Shown here piece by piece: positions 1 to 9,654 of a stretch of 32,319 nt of DNA. The notes beneath the pieces were generated by a model that was given only the letters and a program-made list of their open reading frames with translations, was not told the origin of the DNA and searched no databases. This DNA comes from Sphingobacteriales bacterium. Its GTDB lineage: Bacteria > Bacteroidota > Bacteroidia > Sphingobacteriales > Sphingobacteriaceae. Location of the stretch: positions 1 through 32,319 of the forward strand of contig JAATFQ010000135.1 in the NCBI GenBank assembly GCA_015655115.1, read 5' to 3'. Made by a program: the position numbers and the translations under genes. Every line of letters begins with the position of its first letter. The stretch's first letter is position 1.

Positions 1-81
1 AACAAGAGTGTCTCATGTCGTGTGACAGTACAAATGCATGCACTCACTCTTAATCTTGCCCTACAAGATGATCAGGTAGTA

Positions 82-84
82 TGA
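82..84 (+). other. In-frame TGA interrupting the 5' part of the GH115 reading frame
   Basis: Frame 1 is open from base 1 to this TGA and again from base 85 to 2811. Residues on both sides (DDQVV before, ETYTLFAADIE after) resemble the GH115 N-terminal segment that precedes the usual VSG-type motif. A single C-to-T change (CGA to TGA) would account for it. Sequencing error is an equally simple explanation. The gene start would lie left of the window. Confidence 0.5.
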
Positions 85-117
85 GAGACGTATACCCTAT
101 TTGCTGCTGATATTGAA

Positions 118-2814
118 ATGGTATCCGGTACCAGGCCTTCTGTTTCTACATCAGAAAAAATCAATAAAAATACCGCGGTCATCATAGGCACACTAGGAGC
201 TAACAAAATGATCGGTCAGCTGATCAAAGCAGGAAAGATAAATGCCGAAACTATTCGTGGTGGTTGGGAGCAATTTACTATTCAGACCGTCCAAAATCCA
301 TTTCCTAACGTGCGCCAGGCACTGGTCATCGTAGGAAGTGACAGACGCGGCACAGCATATGGAGTGTTTACTGTTTCAAAATGTATAGGCGTATCTCCCT
401 GGTACTGGTGGTCGGATGTTCCGGCAATTCAGCATGAAAGCCTTTTTCTCGCTCCGTTACATTACGTTTCTAAACAACCGTCGGTAAAATACAGGGGCAT
501 TTTCATCAATGATGAAGACTGGGGGTTACGCCTTTGGGCAAAGAAAAAAATGGATGCAGAACTCAATGTTATCGGCCCTAATACATATGCAAAAGTATGC
601 GAACTCCTGTTGCGCCTTAAAGCAAATATGCTTGCTCCTGCTATGCACCCAGGTTCCGGGACTTTTTACCAATTTCCGGAAAACAGCAAAACCGCTGACC
701 GGTACGGAATCATTATCACGACCAGCCATACGGAGCCTCTTCTTTTCAATAATGCCAGCGAATGGAAGCATGAAATGAATGGAGACTGGAACTATCTGAC
801 CAATAAAAAAGGGGTTCTGGATGTACTGGATAGACGGGTATCCCAAACCGCGCAATACGAGAATGCTTATACCATGGGGATGAGAGGAATACATGATACT
901 GGAATGGCAGATGTACCGGATGGCTATAATAAAACACAGGTTTTGGAAAACGTGATATCTGATCAGAGAGACATTCTTAAAAAATATCTAAGAAAGCCTG
1001 CCAACGACATCCTGCAGATATTTGTTCCTTATAAAGAGGTATTAGATGTTTATGAGAATAGCATGAAGCTGCCTGACGACATTACTCTGGTTTGGCCGGA
1101 TGACAATTATGGATATATTAAGCGTTTGAGCGATAGTCAGGAAATTAAACGTTCGGGAGGAGCCGGGGTATATTACCACATCTCTTACCTGGGCCACCCT
1201 AATGATTATCTTTGGCTTAACACCACGCCTCCTGCACTAATTTATGAGGAAATGTACAAGGCGTATCAGACTGGAGCACAACGCTACTGGCTGTTAAATG
1301 TTGGCGACATTAAACCAGGAGAACATGGCATACAATTTTTCCTGGACATGGCATGGGACGTTAACAGCTTTAATTACGCCAATATTCCAAATTTTGAAGG
1401 AACTTTCTTAAGTTCCATTTTTGGAGAGAAATACAAAACTGAACTTACGGAAATTATGAGTCAATACTACCAATTGGCATTTTCCCGGAAACCGGAAGCG
1501 ATGAGCTGGGATTTCAGGTGGAACAGTATGTTTACACAAGAAAATATTTACGATACTGATTTCTCTTTCCAAAATTACAATGAGGCACAAGGAAGAATAG
1601 ATCAATATAATACTATTGCCACTAAAGCGGCAAAAATTATGAGTTCCTTGCCGGAAAAATATCTTCCTGCATTTTATGAACTGGTCTACTATCCGGTAAA
1701 AGGTGCAGATTTAATGAACAGAAAGATGCTGACAGCACAGAAAAACCGTTGGTACGCACTGCAGGGAAGATCCATTACTAATCAATTAAGTAACGATGTA
1801 AAGCTTTACCACGACAGTATAGGATTGATTACTGAACGCTATAACAACCTTTTAAATGGGAAATGGAATGGCATAATGACTGCGCCAGACCGCTTGCCTA
1901 AGCCACAAAATGTGCCCACCACACAGATTACTTTACCTGAGCAACCAAAATTGGGGGTTTTTGTATCCGGAGAAGGTGCATCCTATGGATTCAACAGCTT
2001 TCATTTATTACCAGGCTTTAACGTATACACCAAAAAAAGTTATAAAATTGAAGTGTATAACAAAGGTAAAAAGGAGCTGAACTGGAATGCCGAAACACAA
2101 AATGAATGGATCAAACTCAGCAAGACAACAGGCAGCACAATTTACCAGGATGACATATGGGTTACAATAGATTGGGAAAAAGCACCTGTAGGAACTGATC
2201 TAAAAGGTGAAATAAAAATCACGGGACCAGATAAAACAGAAACAGTATATGTTTCTCTGTTTAATCCAACCGTTGCCGATAGGAAAGAGATCCAGGGACT
2301 GGCTGTAGAAGATAACGGAGTGATTGCTATTGACCCGACAAATTTCACGCGTAAAGCGGAAAAGAATGGGGTTAAAATCAATGTGATTAATGGCCTGAGC
2401 TATGAAGGAAAAAGCTTGCAGCTGGGAAATGTAACAGATAATTCTTTCAATAGCTCCTCAGTAGAATATGATTTTTATAGTACAAATGCCGGTTCTGCCA
2501 CTGTATATATTTATGCTTTGCCTGTGTTCCCAAAAAGCAAAGAACATACTACCCAATATGGCGTAACTATTGACGAAAGCTATACACGCTGGATGAATAT
2601 TGCTACGGCCTCACAAGAAGATTCCTTCGCCTGGAAAAACAACGTGATCAGAAACTCTGCTATAAATACTGCCACTATAAGCTTGGCAAAGCCCGGAAAG
2701 CATACACTGAAAATTATCACTGGCGATCCTGGTATCATCATACAAAAAATAGTTATTGATTTTGGAGGCATGAAACGTTCCTACATGGGCCCGCCCAACA
2801 CTGTAGTAAAATAG
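118..2814 (+). CDS. GH115 family glycoside hydrolase (alpha-glucuronidase-like), N-terminally truncated or disrupted
   Basis: GH115 enzymes remove (4-O-methyl)glucuronic acid side chains from xylan or related plant glycans. The 898-residue product carries family-like blocks: SPWYWWSDVP (93-102), a region around GMRGIHDTGM (254-263), VPYKEV (303-308) and WPDDNYGY (326-333), with a C-terminal beta domain ending in MGPPNTVVK, so the 3' end looks complete. The first ATG lies inside conserved sequence: the codons just before it (85-117) still read like the family (ETYTLFAADIE), and no signal peptide follows the ATG, although these enzymes are normally exported. In-frame codons run back to a TGA at 82-84 and continue open to the window edge. 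The gene is therefore either broken by a nonsense mutation or starts late and stays cytoplasmic. It converges on the PUL 1 operon across a terminator cluster. Family assignment is firm; substrate and functionality are not. Confidence 0.85.
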   Translation: MVSGTRPSVSTSEKINKNTAVIIGTLGANKMIGQLIKAGKINAETIRGGWEQFTIQTVQNPFPNVRQALVIVGSDRRGTAYGVFTVSKCIGVSPWYWWSDVPAIQHESLFLAPLHYVSKQPSVKYRGIFINDEDWGLRLWAKKKMDAELNVIGPNTYAKVCELLLRLKANMLAPAMHPGSGTFYQFPENSKTADRYGIIITTSHTEPLLFNNASEWKHEMNGDWNYLTNKKGVLDVLDRRVSQTAQYENAYTMGMRGIHDTGMADVPDGYNKTQVLENVISDQRDILKKYLRKPANDILQIFVPYKEVLDVYENSMKLPDDITLVWPDDNYGYIKRLSDSQEIKRSGGAGVYYHISYLGHPNDYLWLNTTPPALIYEEMYKAYQTGAQRYWLLNVGDIKPGEHGIQFFLDMAWDVNSFNYANIPNFEGTFLSSIFGEKYKTELTEIMSQYYQLAFSRKPEAMSWDFRWNSMFTQENIYDTDFSFQNYNEAQGRIDQYNTIATKAAKIMSSLPEKYLPAFYELVYYPVKGADLMNRKMLTAQKNRWYALQGRSITNQLSNDVKLYHDSIGLITERYNNLLNGKWNGIMTAPDRLPKPQNVPTTQITLPEQPKLGVFVSGEGASYGFNSFHLLPGFNVYTKKSYKIEVYNKGKKELNWNAETQNEWIKLSKTTGSTIYQDDIWVTIDWEKAPVGTDLKGEIKITGPDKTETVYVSLFNPTVADRKEIQGLAVEDNGVIAIDPTNFTRKAEKNGVKINVINGLSYEGKSLQLGNVTDNSFNSSSVEYDFYSTNAGSATVYIYALPVFPKSKEHTTQYGVTIDESYTRWMNIATASQEDSFAWKNNVIRNSAINTATISLAKPGKHTLKIITGDPGIIIQKIVIDFGGMKRSYMGPPNTVVK

Positions 2815-2822
2815 CGTATAAT

Positions 2823-2875
2823 CACGCAGTTGTTTAAATTAGACAAGGTTAAACAGCTGCGTGTTTCTGTTGTTA
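2823..2875 (+). terminator. Probable terminator of the GH115 gene
   Basis: Arms 2823-2837 and 2849-2863 form a 15-bp stem, perfect except for one G-U pair, with an 11-nt loop. A T-rich stretch follows (TTTCTGTTGTTATTG). It begins nine bases after the GH115 stop codon. Confidence 0.75.
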
Positions 2876-2934
2876 TTGTTTTGTTGCACTATAAATGATT
2901 ACCATTTCAGATACTTACATGCCCGATACATACA

Positions 2935-2975
2935 AAAAGAGGTTGTCTCCATCAATCGGGGACAGCCTCTCTTTT
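2935..2975. terminator. Bidirectional terminator between GH115 and the PUL 1 operon
   Basis: Arms 2938-2950 and 2958-2970 pair over 13 bp with two wobble pairs and a 7-nt loop. An A-run lies on the left and a T-run on the right, so the hairpin can end transcription from both directions. It lies between the convergent GH115 and GH105 genes. Confidence 0.75.
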
Positions 2976-3027
2976 AGCATTTTATTCGTATCCCCCTACA
3001 GGAGCATTTTCGAATATTCAATTTTCA

Positions 3028-3061
3028 GAGGCTTAATTTCAATTTGACACAGCCTCTTTTA
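3028..3061. terminator. Weaker terminator-like hairpin sharing arms with its neighbour
   Basis: Arms AGAGGCT (3028-3034) and AGCCTCT (3051-3057) surround a 16-nt loop and a short T-run follows. The AGCCTCT arm and adjacent bases resemble the terminator at 2935-2975, so this may be a decayed copy. The rest of the 272-bp gap 2815-3086 shows no gene. Confidence 0.4.
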
Positions 3062-3086
3062 TCGTTTAATCCGTTCAATCAACCAT

Positions 3087-4193
3087 TTACTTTTCCAAAA
3101 GTGCAAAAGTACACCAGAGGTAGGCAGCCTGCCCATGATAATCACCGGCATTTCGCGGACGGTCATAATAATATTGTTTGTCGTTCTTTTTATTTGTGCC
3201 GACACAAACCTCAGTTACAGCCCCTTCGTTATTGATATATGGAATTAATGCCATCCATGCTTTTCGGGCAGCAGGGGCATATTCCTGTTTATTTAACCAT
3301 CCATGTTTTACGCCAGAAATGAAGGCATAGGTAAACATAGCGGAACCTGATGTTTCCGCCCAACAATTTGGATCATCAATTAGTTGATTCCATATGCCAC
3401 CAGGAGCTTGATAGGCTTTCAAACTTTTCATCATCGTCTGATAGCCTTGTAAAATGCGCGGACGGTCCCGATGATCTTTAGGTAAATAACTGAGCAACTC
3501 GGTCATACCTGCTGCCATCCATCCATTGCCACGCCCCCAATAAAAAGGAACATCCGGAGCATGGTAAAAAAGACCATTTGGACGCTGCAGGGAATCCAGA
3601 TAAAGCACCATTTCTTTGGCAGCCCGATCGATATACTTCCTGTCTCCGGTTACTTTATAGGCTTCTGTCTGCACAATAGTGATCATATACATGTCGTCGA
3701 TCCAGAGGCGTGTCTGCCACGAGTACCCTTTGTCTGCCCAGGATTTTTGTACAGCATTCGCATTTTCCGGCACTACCCATTGCGTATCAGCATAGGGCAG
3801 GCCAAGTTCCAGATATCGTTTTTCCCTGGTTATTTGATAAATCTTCATAGGCAGGCTCCCGAACATATTAAGATCAACGTGGTTCATAATGGGCAACAAG
3901 GCCTTCTCTGTAGAAAATAATGGCTCAAATTTGTTTTGCAGCAATTTAACAAGCTTTTGATCTTTTGTAACTGCAGCGAACTTAAAAGCTCCGCTCCAGT
4001 TGAATGTTTCGGGATAACTGATCCATTTCCCTGCATGAAGCATATGTTTGCCGTCTACAAAGCGGTAAGCCAGGCGTTTCCCCACTTCTTCGGGGGTATA
4101 TCCTTTTGGAAAGTCGGACAGCACATTTTTCTGCGCAAATGATAGCGACTGAAAAGAAAAAAATAGTAGGAATATAAATGGTCTTTTATACAT
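3087..4193 (-). CDS. GH105 unsaturated uronyl hydrolase
   Basis: GH105 enzymes hydrolyse unsaturated galacturonyl or glucuronyl residues from the non-reducing end of oligosaccharides made by polysaccharide lyases. The 368-residue product has a signal peptide (1-20, cleavage near SFA/Q) followed by an (alpha/alpha)6-barrel fold signature. Visible motifs are HVDLNMFG (105-112), RLWIDDMYM (162-170, the position of the family's catalytic aspartate region), FYWGRGNGWMAAGM (217-230) and CWAETSGSAMFTYA (277-290). Length is typical. It is the last gene of the susC1-susD1-GH105 operon, 41 bp after susD1, and ends at the shared terminator cluster. A related GH88-type activity cannot be fully excluded. 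Confidence 0.9.
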   Translation of the reverse strand: MYKRPFIFLLFFSFQSLSFAQKNVLSDFPKGYTPEEVGKRLAYRFVDGKHMLHAGKWISYPETFNWSGAFKFAAVTKDQKLVKLLQNKFEPLFSTEKALLPIMNHVDLNMFGSLPMKIYQITREKRYLELGLPYADTQWVVPENANAVQKSWADKGYSWQTRLWIDDMYMITIVQTEAYKVTGDRKYIDRAAKEMVLYLDSLQRPNGLFYHAPDVPFYWGRGNGWMAAGMTELLSYLPKDHRDRPRILQGYQTMMKSLKAYQAPGGIWNQLIDDPNCWAETSGSAMFTYAFISGVKHGWLNKQEYAPAARKAWMALIPYINNEGAVTEVCVGTNKKNDKQYYYDRPRNAGDYHGQAAYLWCTFALLEK

Positions 4194-4234
4194 AACAAAT
4201 TAATTAAAGTATATGATTAGTAAGGTATTAAATG

Positions 4235-6166
4235 CTAATGGGAGTCTTCATCTGCTACAGCCTCCTGCCAGGTGTGCCAGGTTGGTGCCGCAGCGTCATA
4301 GCCACTGTAGCCAAAGTTCTGATGCAGCTGTGCTCCTCCATTGGCATCAATTTCATTTTGCGGTACAGGCCAGTTAATATTGTAAGGTGCTATAGTGTAA
4401 GAACGGTTTTTAACTGTCACTTTTCCCTTATTATAAAAATCATTGTAGTGTTGGATCCGTTGATACCAATAACTATTCTGAGACAGATTGTCGACAGTAT
4501 AACTATTGCCCCACTCATCCGCTTTTCCACTAAGGGCCAGACAATAGGAAACCCGGCTCAGCTCGGTGAAGCGCCATTCTTCCATATTTAGTTCCCTTGC
4601 GCGTTCGCTCATAATGTCGCCGATATTTACAGCGGTATATAACCGGGTACAACGTGCACGTCTTCTTATTGTATTAACGTCCTCAGTGGCACCGCCAATA
4701 TCACCCTTGTAAAACTTCGCCTCAGCACGCAAAAGATAGGTTTCTGCTAAACGGTAAAGATACCAGTCGCCCGCGCCCCCTCTATGATCTGCACTGTTAG
4801 GATTTTGTGTAGCGATCGGATCCTCTATATAATATTTATAATGTGGATAGTCGAACCAATTACGGATAGTATCCTTACATAACAGGGTACCTGTGCTGTT
4901 ATAAAGACGGAGATTCTGCCCATAATTTGCACTGGCCGGATCATTGTATTTAAGGGACTCCATGGTCACCCAGTTACCCACAGCTGAATTATGGCGCAGG
5001 TCGCCCTGGTCATTGACACCGTTCAAATACCAAACACCTTTTTGTGCATAATACGTTGGGCGAATCACGGCAATACCGCGACCCAGTGCGTGATTGTAAT
5101 CATACAGTGCCCGATAACTGGAATTTGACGGTGCATAAAACCTTACGGCTTGTTTCCCATCCGGCGTCGTTGTAGCACTGTTATCCAGATTTGGCCCCCA
5201 GTTGCGGACGGCATTCATTTTGATACCCATATCGGTGTCATTCCTGTTGATCATCACGAGGATAGTTTCCTTATTTGCGCCGATAGCTTTATTTTCCGGC
5301 CGATGCAAATCCCATATCACATTACGGGTAACAGGCCATACAGTTGAATAAGGGCTAATAAATGTTCCAAAATTATCATTCATTAATGCATAGCTAGAAT
5401 TGTTGATCAAGGTATCTGCCTGTGCTGTTGCCTTATCCCACTGCCCTGTAGCAAGGTAACATTTGATAAGCAGCTGCCGGCATGCTCCCTTGTTGATTAA
5501 GCCGGTAAGGCTCATTTGTGACTGATTAGGAACCCACCTTACTGCATTTTCCATGTCGCTGGTTATCATTTGTAAAATAGCCTCACGTTTGGTAGATTTA
5601 TAATTTATTTTGGGCGACTTTGCCAGTTTTGTAACGAGCGGCACATCCTTAAATTGAAAAGAAAGTGCAAGATACCGGAAGGAACGATGAAAGAGGGCAC
5701 GGCCACGATATTCGTTTTTCACGGTTTCGGTTAAGCCTTCAACTTTGTCAACATAGGTAAGTATGGTATTTGCATATTTGATCCCATTATACGTTTCTCC
5801 CCAAAAAAAAGGTATCCGCTCTGGCATATCCGTTGGCGTTAGCCGGGTAGCTATATCGGCTAATATATTTCCATCGTCAGTTTTCCCGGCTACAGCAACA
5901 TCCGAGAACATGTACTCAGTACTCATAGGCCGGCCCAGGTCAACAGCAGAAGTATAGGTCCAATACGAACGTAAGTGACGGTCACTTATCGCTAAAGCAG
6001 CGTCTAAACCGCTTTGTGTGGTAAATGTAGCATCCGGCTCGAAGAACGATAAGGGTTCCGGCTGTAGAAAACTTTTCTTACAACCAAATAAAGCAGCTGA
6101 AATTGCGGTAAATATGAGAATGGCCTTTGAAGTCCTGTTCACAATTTTTTTATAGTTAGGTTTCAT
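4235..6166 (-). CDS. SusD/RagB-family outer-membrane glycan-binding lipoprotein (PUL 1)
   Basis: SusD-family proteins sit as a lid on the SusC transporter and deliver oligosaccharides. The 643-residue product has a lipoprotein signal peptide ending in ALFGCKK, so Cys29 is the lipidation site. SusD helical features follow: an N-terminal helix-rich block (FWGETYNGIKYANTIL), RGRALFHRSFRYLALSFQFKDVPLVT (broken repeat-like TPR region), and the C-terminal LAETYLLRAEAKFYKGD and RRRARC segments. It lies 91 bp after susC1, and that gap is filled by a hairpin leader (see 6167-6243). The start codon context is ATGAAACC, the same eight bases that open the mini-ORFs in PUL 2. Confidence 0.95.
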   Translation of the reverse strand: MKPNYKKIVNRTSKAILIFTAISAALFGCKKSFLQPEPLSFFEPDATFTTQSGLDAALAISDRHLRSYWTYTSAVDLGRPMSTEYMFSDVAVAGKTDDGNILADIATRLTPTDMPERIPFFWGETYNGIKYANTILTYVDKVEGLTETVKNEYRGRALFHRSFRYLALSFQFKDVPLVTKLAKSPKINYKSTKREAILQMITSDMENAVRWVPNQSQMSLTGLINKGACRQLLIKCYLATGQWDKATAQADTLINNSSYALMNDNFGTFISPYSTVWPVTRNVIWDLHRPENKAIGANKETILVMINRNDTDMGIKMNAVRNWGPNLDNSATTTPDGKQAVRFYAPSNSSYRALYDYNHALGRGIAVIRPTYYAQKGVWYLNGVNDQGDLRHNSAVGNWVTMESLKYNDPASANYGQNLRLYNSTGTLLCKDTIRNWFDYPHYKYYIEDPIATQNPNSADHRGGAGDWYLYRLAETYLLRAEAKFYKGDIGGATEDVNTIRRRARCTRLYTAVNIGDIMSERARELNMEEWRFTELSRVSYCLALSGKADEWGNSYTVDNLSQNSYWYQRIQHYNDFYNKGKVTVKNRSYTIAPYNINWPVPQNEIDANGGAQLHQNFGYSGYDAAAPTWHTWQEAVADEDSH

Positions 6167-6243
6167 TAGTATTTATTTTTAAAGGTGATGAAGCTGTTAT
6201 AAGCAATACCTATCAGGATACTGGGCCTTTGCACAAACAGCTT
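6167..6243 (-). promoter_or_regulatory. Hairpin leader element copy D, before susD1
   Basis: Read on the minus strand, AAGCTGTT (6243-6236) pairs with AACAGCTT (6198-6191) around a 37-nt loop. The 3' arm continues as AGCTTCATCACC, then an A-rich spacer of 21 nt leads to the susD1 ATG at 6166. The block from AGCTTCAT to ATGAAA is strikingly similar to the blocks before susC2 and susD2. Unlike those copies, the 5' arm does not begin with ATGAAACC. Confidence 0.55.
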
Positions 6244-6257
6244 TGACCAACGTCGAA

Positions 6258-9200
6258 TTAGAAAGTAATATTTAATCCAAAAGTGTAAATCCTTGGTGCA
6301 ATAGTTCCGGTCTCTATATCCCAATAGTTCCAGTTTTTTTCCTTAGACCATACGGCTACATTCCGGACACTACCGAAAACCTTTAATTTTTCTATCTTGT
6401 AATTTGATAATAATTTAGAAGGCAGATTATAACCCAGAGTTACATTCTCCAGGCGGATAAAAGACCGGTCATAAAGCATTTCCGGTGAATTTACTCCTGC
6501 CGGACCTTTGGCATCAAGACGCGCAAAATCATTAGTTGGATTTTCAGGGGTCCAATAATTTCTCTCATAAGCATTCCACAGATAGCTTACTTCAGAGCCA
6601 CTGTTCGTTTGGTTCAGATAAGCGCCATTGAGACTTTTGTGGCCCCAATAGGAATACATATTAAAAGAAAAATTGAAATTTCTATAGCTGAAGTCATTCC
6701 GGAGAGAGACCATAACCGGTGGCTCCTTCTGTCCCAGGAATTCCTTGTCCTTATTATTGTATACCGGAGTGATACTTCCATCGGCATTTACTTTATCATC
6801 TGCAGTATAATTATTTGCTACTTTAGGATCGCCAGGACGCTGCCCATACTTTTTAGCTTCCTCCACCTCATTTGTCTGCCAGATGCCGGTAACCCTATAA
6901 TTCCAGATGGTGCTGATCGGTTGGCCGATGAACCAGGAATTTGAAATATCATCACGCTCTTTTGTTCCAGTCACATTTCCCGAAGCATCGAGGATATCGT
7001 CATATACATAATAAAGGTGTTTGATGGTATTCTTATACTTGGAAAAGCCAAAAGTGGTATTCCAGGAAAATGTGCTGTTTTGAATATTTCTGGAATTAAC
7101 AGTAAGTTCAAATCCTCTGTTTACCACTTTGCCCAGATTCGTAGTGATGTTAGCTACTCCAGTGAATTCAGGAAGAGACCGGTTCATAATCATGTCAACA
7201 GTAGGGGTGATATAAAAATCGAAGGAGCCCGTAATACGGTCGTTGAAAAACCCAAAATCAAGTCCTGCGTTGAAAGCTTCGGTTTTCTCCCAGCTGAGTT
7301 GTGGATTGGCCAAACGGTCCATCATTAAGTACCTGTATTGTATCAGGTTGCCACTGGCATCAATATAACCCATGGTAGCGCCGGCACCGGCGCCAAGATT
7401 AGCCAGTGCAATATAAGGGTTGTTAAGTGACCTGTTGCCATTTTGCCCCCATGACACTCTGAACTTACCGGAACTCATGGTCTTCCATTTAAAGAATTTC
7501 TCATTAGTGAATGTCCAGCCGAAAGCTGTAGAGAAAAATGTAGCCCGTGGATTAGACGATCCAAAGGCAGAGTACCCGTCCCGACGTACAGAAGTTGTAA
7601 TCATATAACGGTTGTCATAAGAATAGAACAATCGTGCAAGCATACCATCGGCTGTTTCCTTGACATCATCGCTGTCATAGCTACTCTTGTTTTTGTCGCC
7701 GTAAAAAGTTTCGTGATATCCTAATACATCACTCGGCAGTATATTCCGGGCTTCAATTCTGTCCTGCCATCGTTGTAGCTTTTCAGCTTCCTGAACAAGA
7801 GTTACCGCTACGCGATGTTTAGATGCGAACTCATGCTCCCAATTAATTGTATTATTGTAAGACCAGTCGAAGCGTTCTGTTGATTCGCGGTTGACTAACC
7901 CATTCGTACTTTTCCAGTTCGGATGGCTGGCAGATTCCCAATACCGATCGTGGAAGAACTGATAACGGGGGGCGCCATTGAATGAATAAACGATATTGAA
8001 AGGTAATTTTACTTTGGCAGTCAGGATGGTATTAAATATGGTATACGCCTTGTCCAAATCCTTATAATTCCGGTCAAAATCATAATTATAACCTCGGTTT
8101 GCCACATAGCTATCACCCATTGGGTTAACTACAAGATTGCCGTCAGCATCCTTATAACTCGCAAAAGGCGAATTTGATCTTATTTGTTTATCCCAGTCTA
8201 CAGCAAGGTCGCCGTCTGTCCGGTGTTGAAAATTAACATTCGCCCCTACGTCAAGCCAGTCAGTTACTTTTCCCTCTACCTTTAAATTAGAGCGTACTGC
8301 GGTGTAATCATTGCCAACAGCAACGCCTTCATTGGAGAGGTATCCAAAAGACATATAATAATTGATCCGGTCACCTGCACCAGAGATGCTGATGTTTTGA
8401 TCACTATTCATTCCAGTCCTGAAGCTGTGTTTGTACCAGTCGAAACTTTGGCCGGCGAGAAAGTTTGATAAGGTGACACCATCCAGCAGCAGGCGCCTTG
8501 CCCAGATTTCGTTATCAGTTGCTCCGGAACTATTTGTAGAATATTTCCTCCATTGATCAAGGGAAACATTATATTTAGCTAAATCTGCAGGCTTTGTGTA
8601 ATACCCTGGCTGTGATTGAGAGGAAGACTGGTAGGCCTCATAGTTGCCTGTTGCCGGATTTAATCCGTAGGTAGCCGCTGTATACCAGTCTTCACGGTAT
8701 TGCATATACCCTTCCGGCCCAAATACCTCCCGGTCTACGCCCATAGTCACGGCACCGAAATTAGACGTCAGACTGATTTTCGGCTTACCTTTTTTACCTT
8801 TCTTCGTGCTGATGATAATTACGCCGTTAGCAGACTTAGCGCCATAAACAGCTGCAGCTGAAGCATCTTTTAACACATCTATCTGATCTATATCATCAGG
8901 GTTGATTTCAGATAGTTCTCCATAAAATATGGTACCGTCTAAGATCAGCAGCGGATCACTATGTCCCCCGGCAGTATAAACCGATCGCTGTCCGCGGATT
9001 CTTATCGTGCCCCCTCCTTTGGCCGAAGGATCCAGGCCAACCGTCACACCAGAAGTCCCCCGCAGGATATCTTGCGTAGTATTGGGATTCTGGTCAGCAA
9101 TCTTATCTGGCCTGATCTGCGCTATGGAACCGGTAAGGTCTTTCTTTTTCATTACGCCGTAGCCAACCACAACAATGTCATTCAGCGTTTTACTGTCCTG

Positions 9201-9527
9201 GTTAAGTTTAATGTCTAAGATGCTCTCACTGTGTAACGTGATAATTTTTGACTCGTATCCGATATAAGACACGATCAATACCGAGTTTGCCTGCACTTGC
9301 AATTTGAATACGCCATTAGCATCGGTACTGGCCCCGGAAGTACTATTTTGAATTTTTATGGTAACACCTATTAAGGCTTCTCCCGTTTTTGCATCGGTAA
9401 CAGACCCTTTGATAATTCTGTTTTGAGCGAGGACAATCAGTGGTCCTAATAGTGTCCAAAGGAATAAGAGAAGGATTCGTTTTGTTCCTATTTTCTTGCT
9501 GCACAGCGACAAGTATAATTTGTTCAT
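6258..9527 (-). CDS. SusC/RagA-family TonB-dependent outer-membrane transporter (PUL 1)
   Basis: This imports oligosaccharides across the outer membrane using TonB energy, as partner of susD1. The 1089-residue protein has a signal peptide (about 1-34, LIVLAQ), a CarboxypepD_reg-like domain (about 38-108, GSVTDAKTGEALIGVTI), the TonB-box-like DIVVVGYG (117-124), and a plug domain with LLILDG and IDVLKDASAAAVYG. A 22-strand-type barrel follows, ending in the typical terminal FGLNITF. No N-terminal STN signalling domain is present, so regulation by an anti-sigma factor is unlikely; the divergent HTCS pair is the obvious regulator. It heads a three-gene operon. Confidence 0.96.
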   Translation of the reverse strand: MNKLYLSLCSKKIGTKRILLLFLWTLLGPLIVLAQNRIIKGSVTDAKTGEALIGVTIKIQNSTSGASTDANGVFKLQVQANSVLIVSYIGYESKIITLHSESILDIKLNQDSKTLNDIVVVGYGVMKKKDLTGSIAQIRPDKIADQNPNTTQDILRGTSGVTVGLDPSAKGGGTIRIRGQRSVYTAGGHSDPLLILDGTIFYGELSEINPDDIDQIDVLKDASAAAVYGAKSANGVIIISTKKGKKGKPKISLTSNFGAVTMGVDREVFGPEGYMQYREDWYTAATYGLNPATGNYEAYQSSSQSQPGYYTKPADLAKYNVSLDQWRKYSTNSSGATDNEIWARRLLLDGVTLSNFLAGQSFDWYKHSFRTGMNSDQNISISGAGDRINYYMSFGYLSNEGVAVGNDYTAVRSNLKVEGKVTDWLDVGANVNFQHRTDGDLAVDWDKQIRSNSPFASYKDADGNLVVNPMGDSYVANRGYNYDFDRNYKDLDKAYTIFNTILTAKVKLPFNIVYSFNGAPRYQFFHDRYWESASHPNWKSTNGLVNRESTERFDWSYNNTINWEHEFASKHRVAVTLVQEAEKLQRWQDRIEARNILPSDVLGYHETFYGDKNKSSYDSDDVKETADGMLARLFYSYDNRYMITTSVRRDGYSAFGSSNPRATFFSTAFGWTFTNEKFFKWKTMSSGKFRVSWGQNGNRSLNNPYIALANLGAGAGATMGYIDASGNLIQYRYLMMDRLANPQLSWEKTEAFNAGLDFGFFNDRITGSFDFYITPTVDMIMNRSLPEFTGVANITTNLGKVVNRGFELTVNSRNIQNSTFSWNTTFGFSKYKNTIKHLYYVYDDILDASGNVTGTKERDDISNSWFIGQPISTIWNYRVTGIWQTNEVEEAKKYGQRPGDPKVANNYTADDKVNADGSITPVYNNKDKEFLGQKEPPVMVSLRNDFSYRNFNFSFNMYSYWGHKSLNGAYLNQTNSGSEVSYLWNAYERNYWTPENPTNDFARLDAKGPAGVNSPEMLYDRSFIRLENVTLGYNLPSKLLSNYKIEKLKVFGSVRNVAVWSKEKNWNYWDIETGTIAPRIYTFGLNITF

Positions 9528-9575
9528 AAGTTATTTGGTTAGGTAATATAATTGGTTTGGAATAGTTGCGGTTGC
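9528..9575 (-). promoter_or_regulatory. Conserved A/C-rich translation leader of susC1
   Basis: On the minus strand the 40 bases before the susC1 ATG read ACCAATTAT, a short spacer, TAACCAAA, then seven bases and ATG. Nearly the same order (ACCAATTAT, spacer, TAACCAAA, ATGAA) occurs at 21814-21850 ahead of PUL 2. The shared block probably belongs to the 5' UTR and aids translation in a group that lacks Shine-Dalgarno sites. Confidence 0.45.
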
Positions 9576-9654
9576 CTATTTAACCGTCTGAGATGAATAC
9601 ATTGACTTTCATGATAATCGTCGTATAAAAAAGGATTTAGCACAGCAATGTCTA

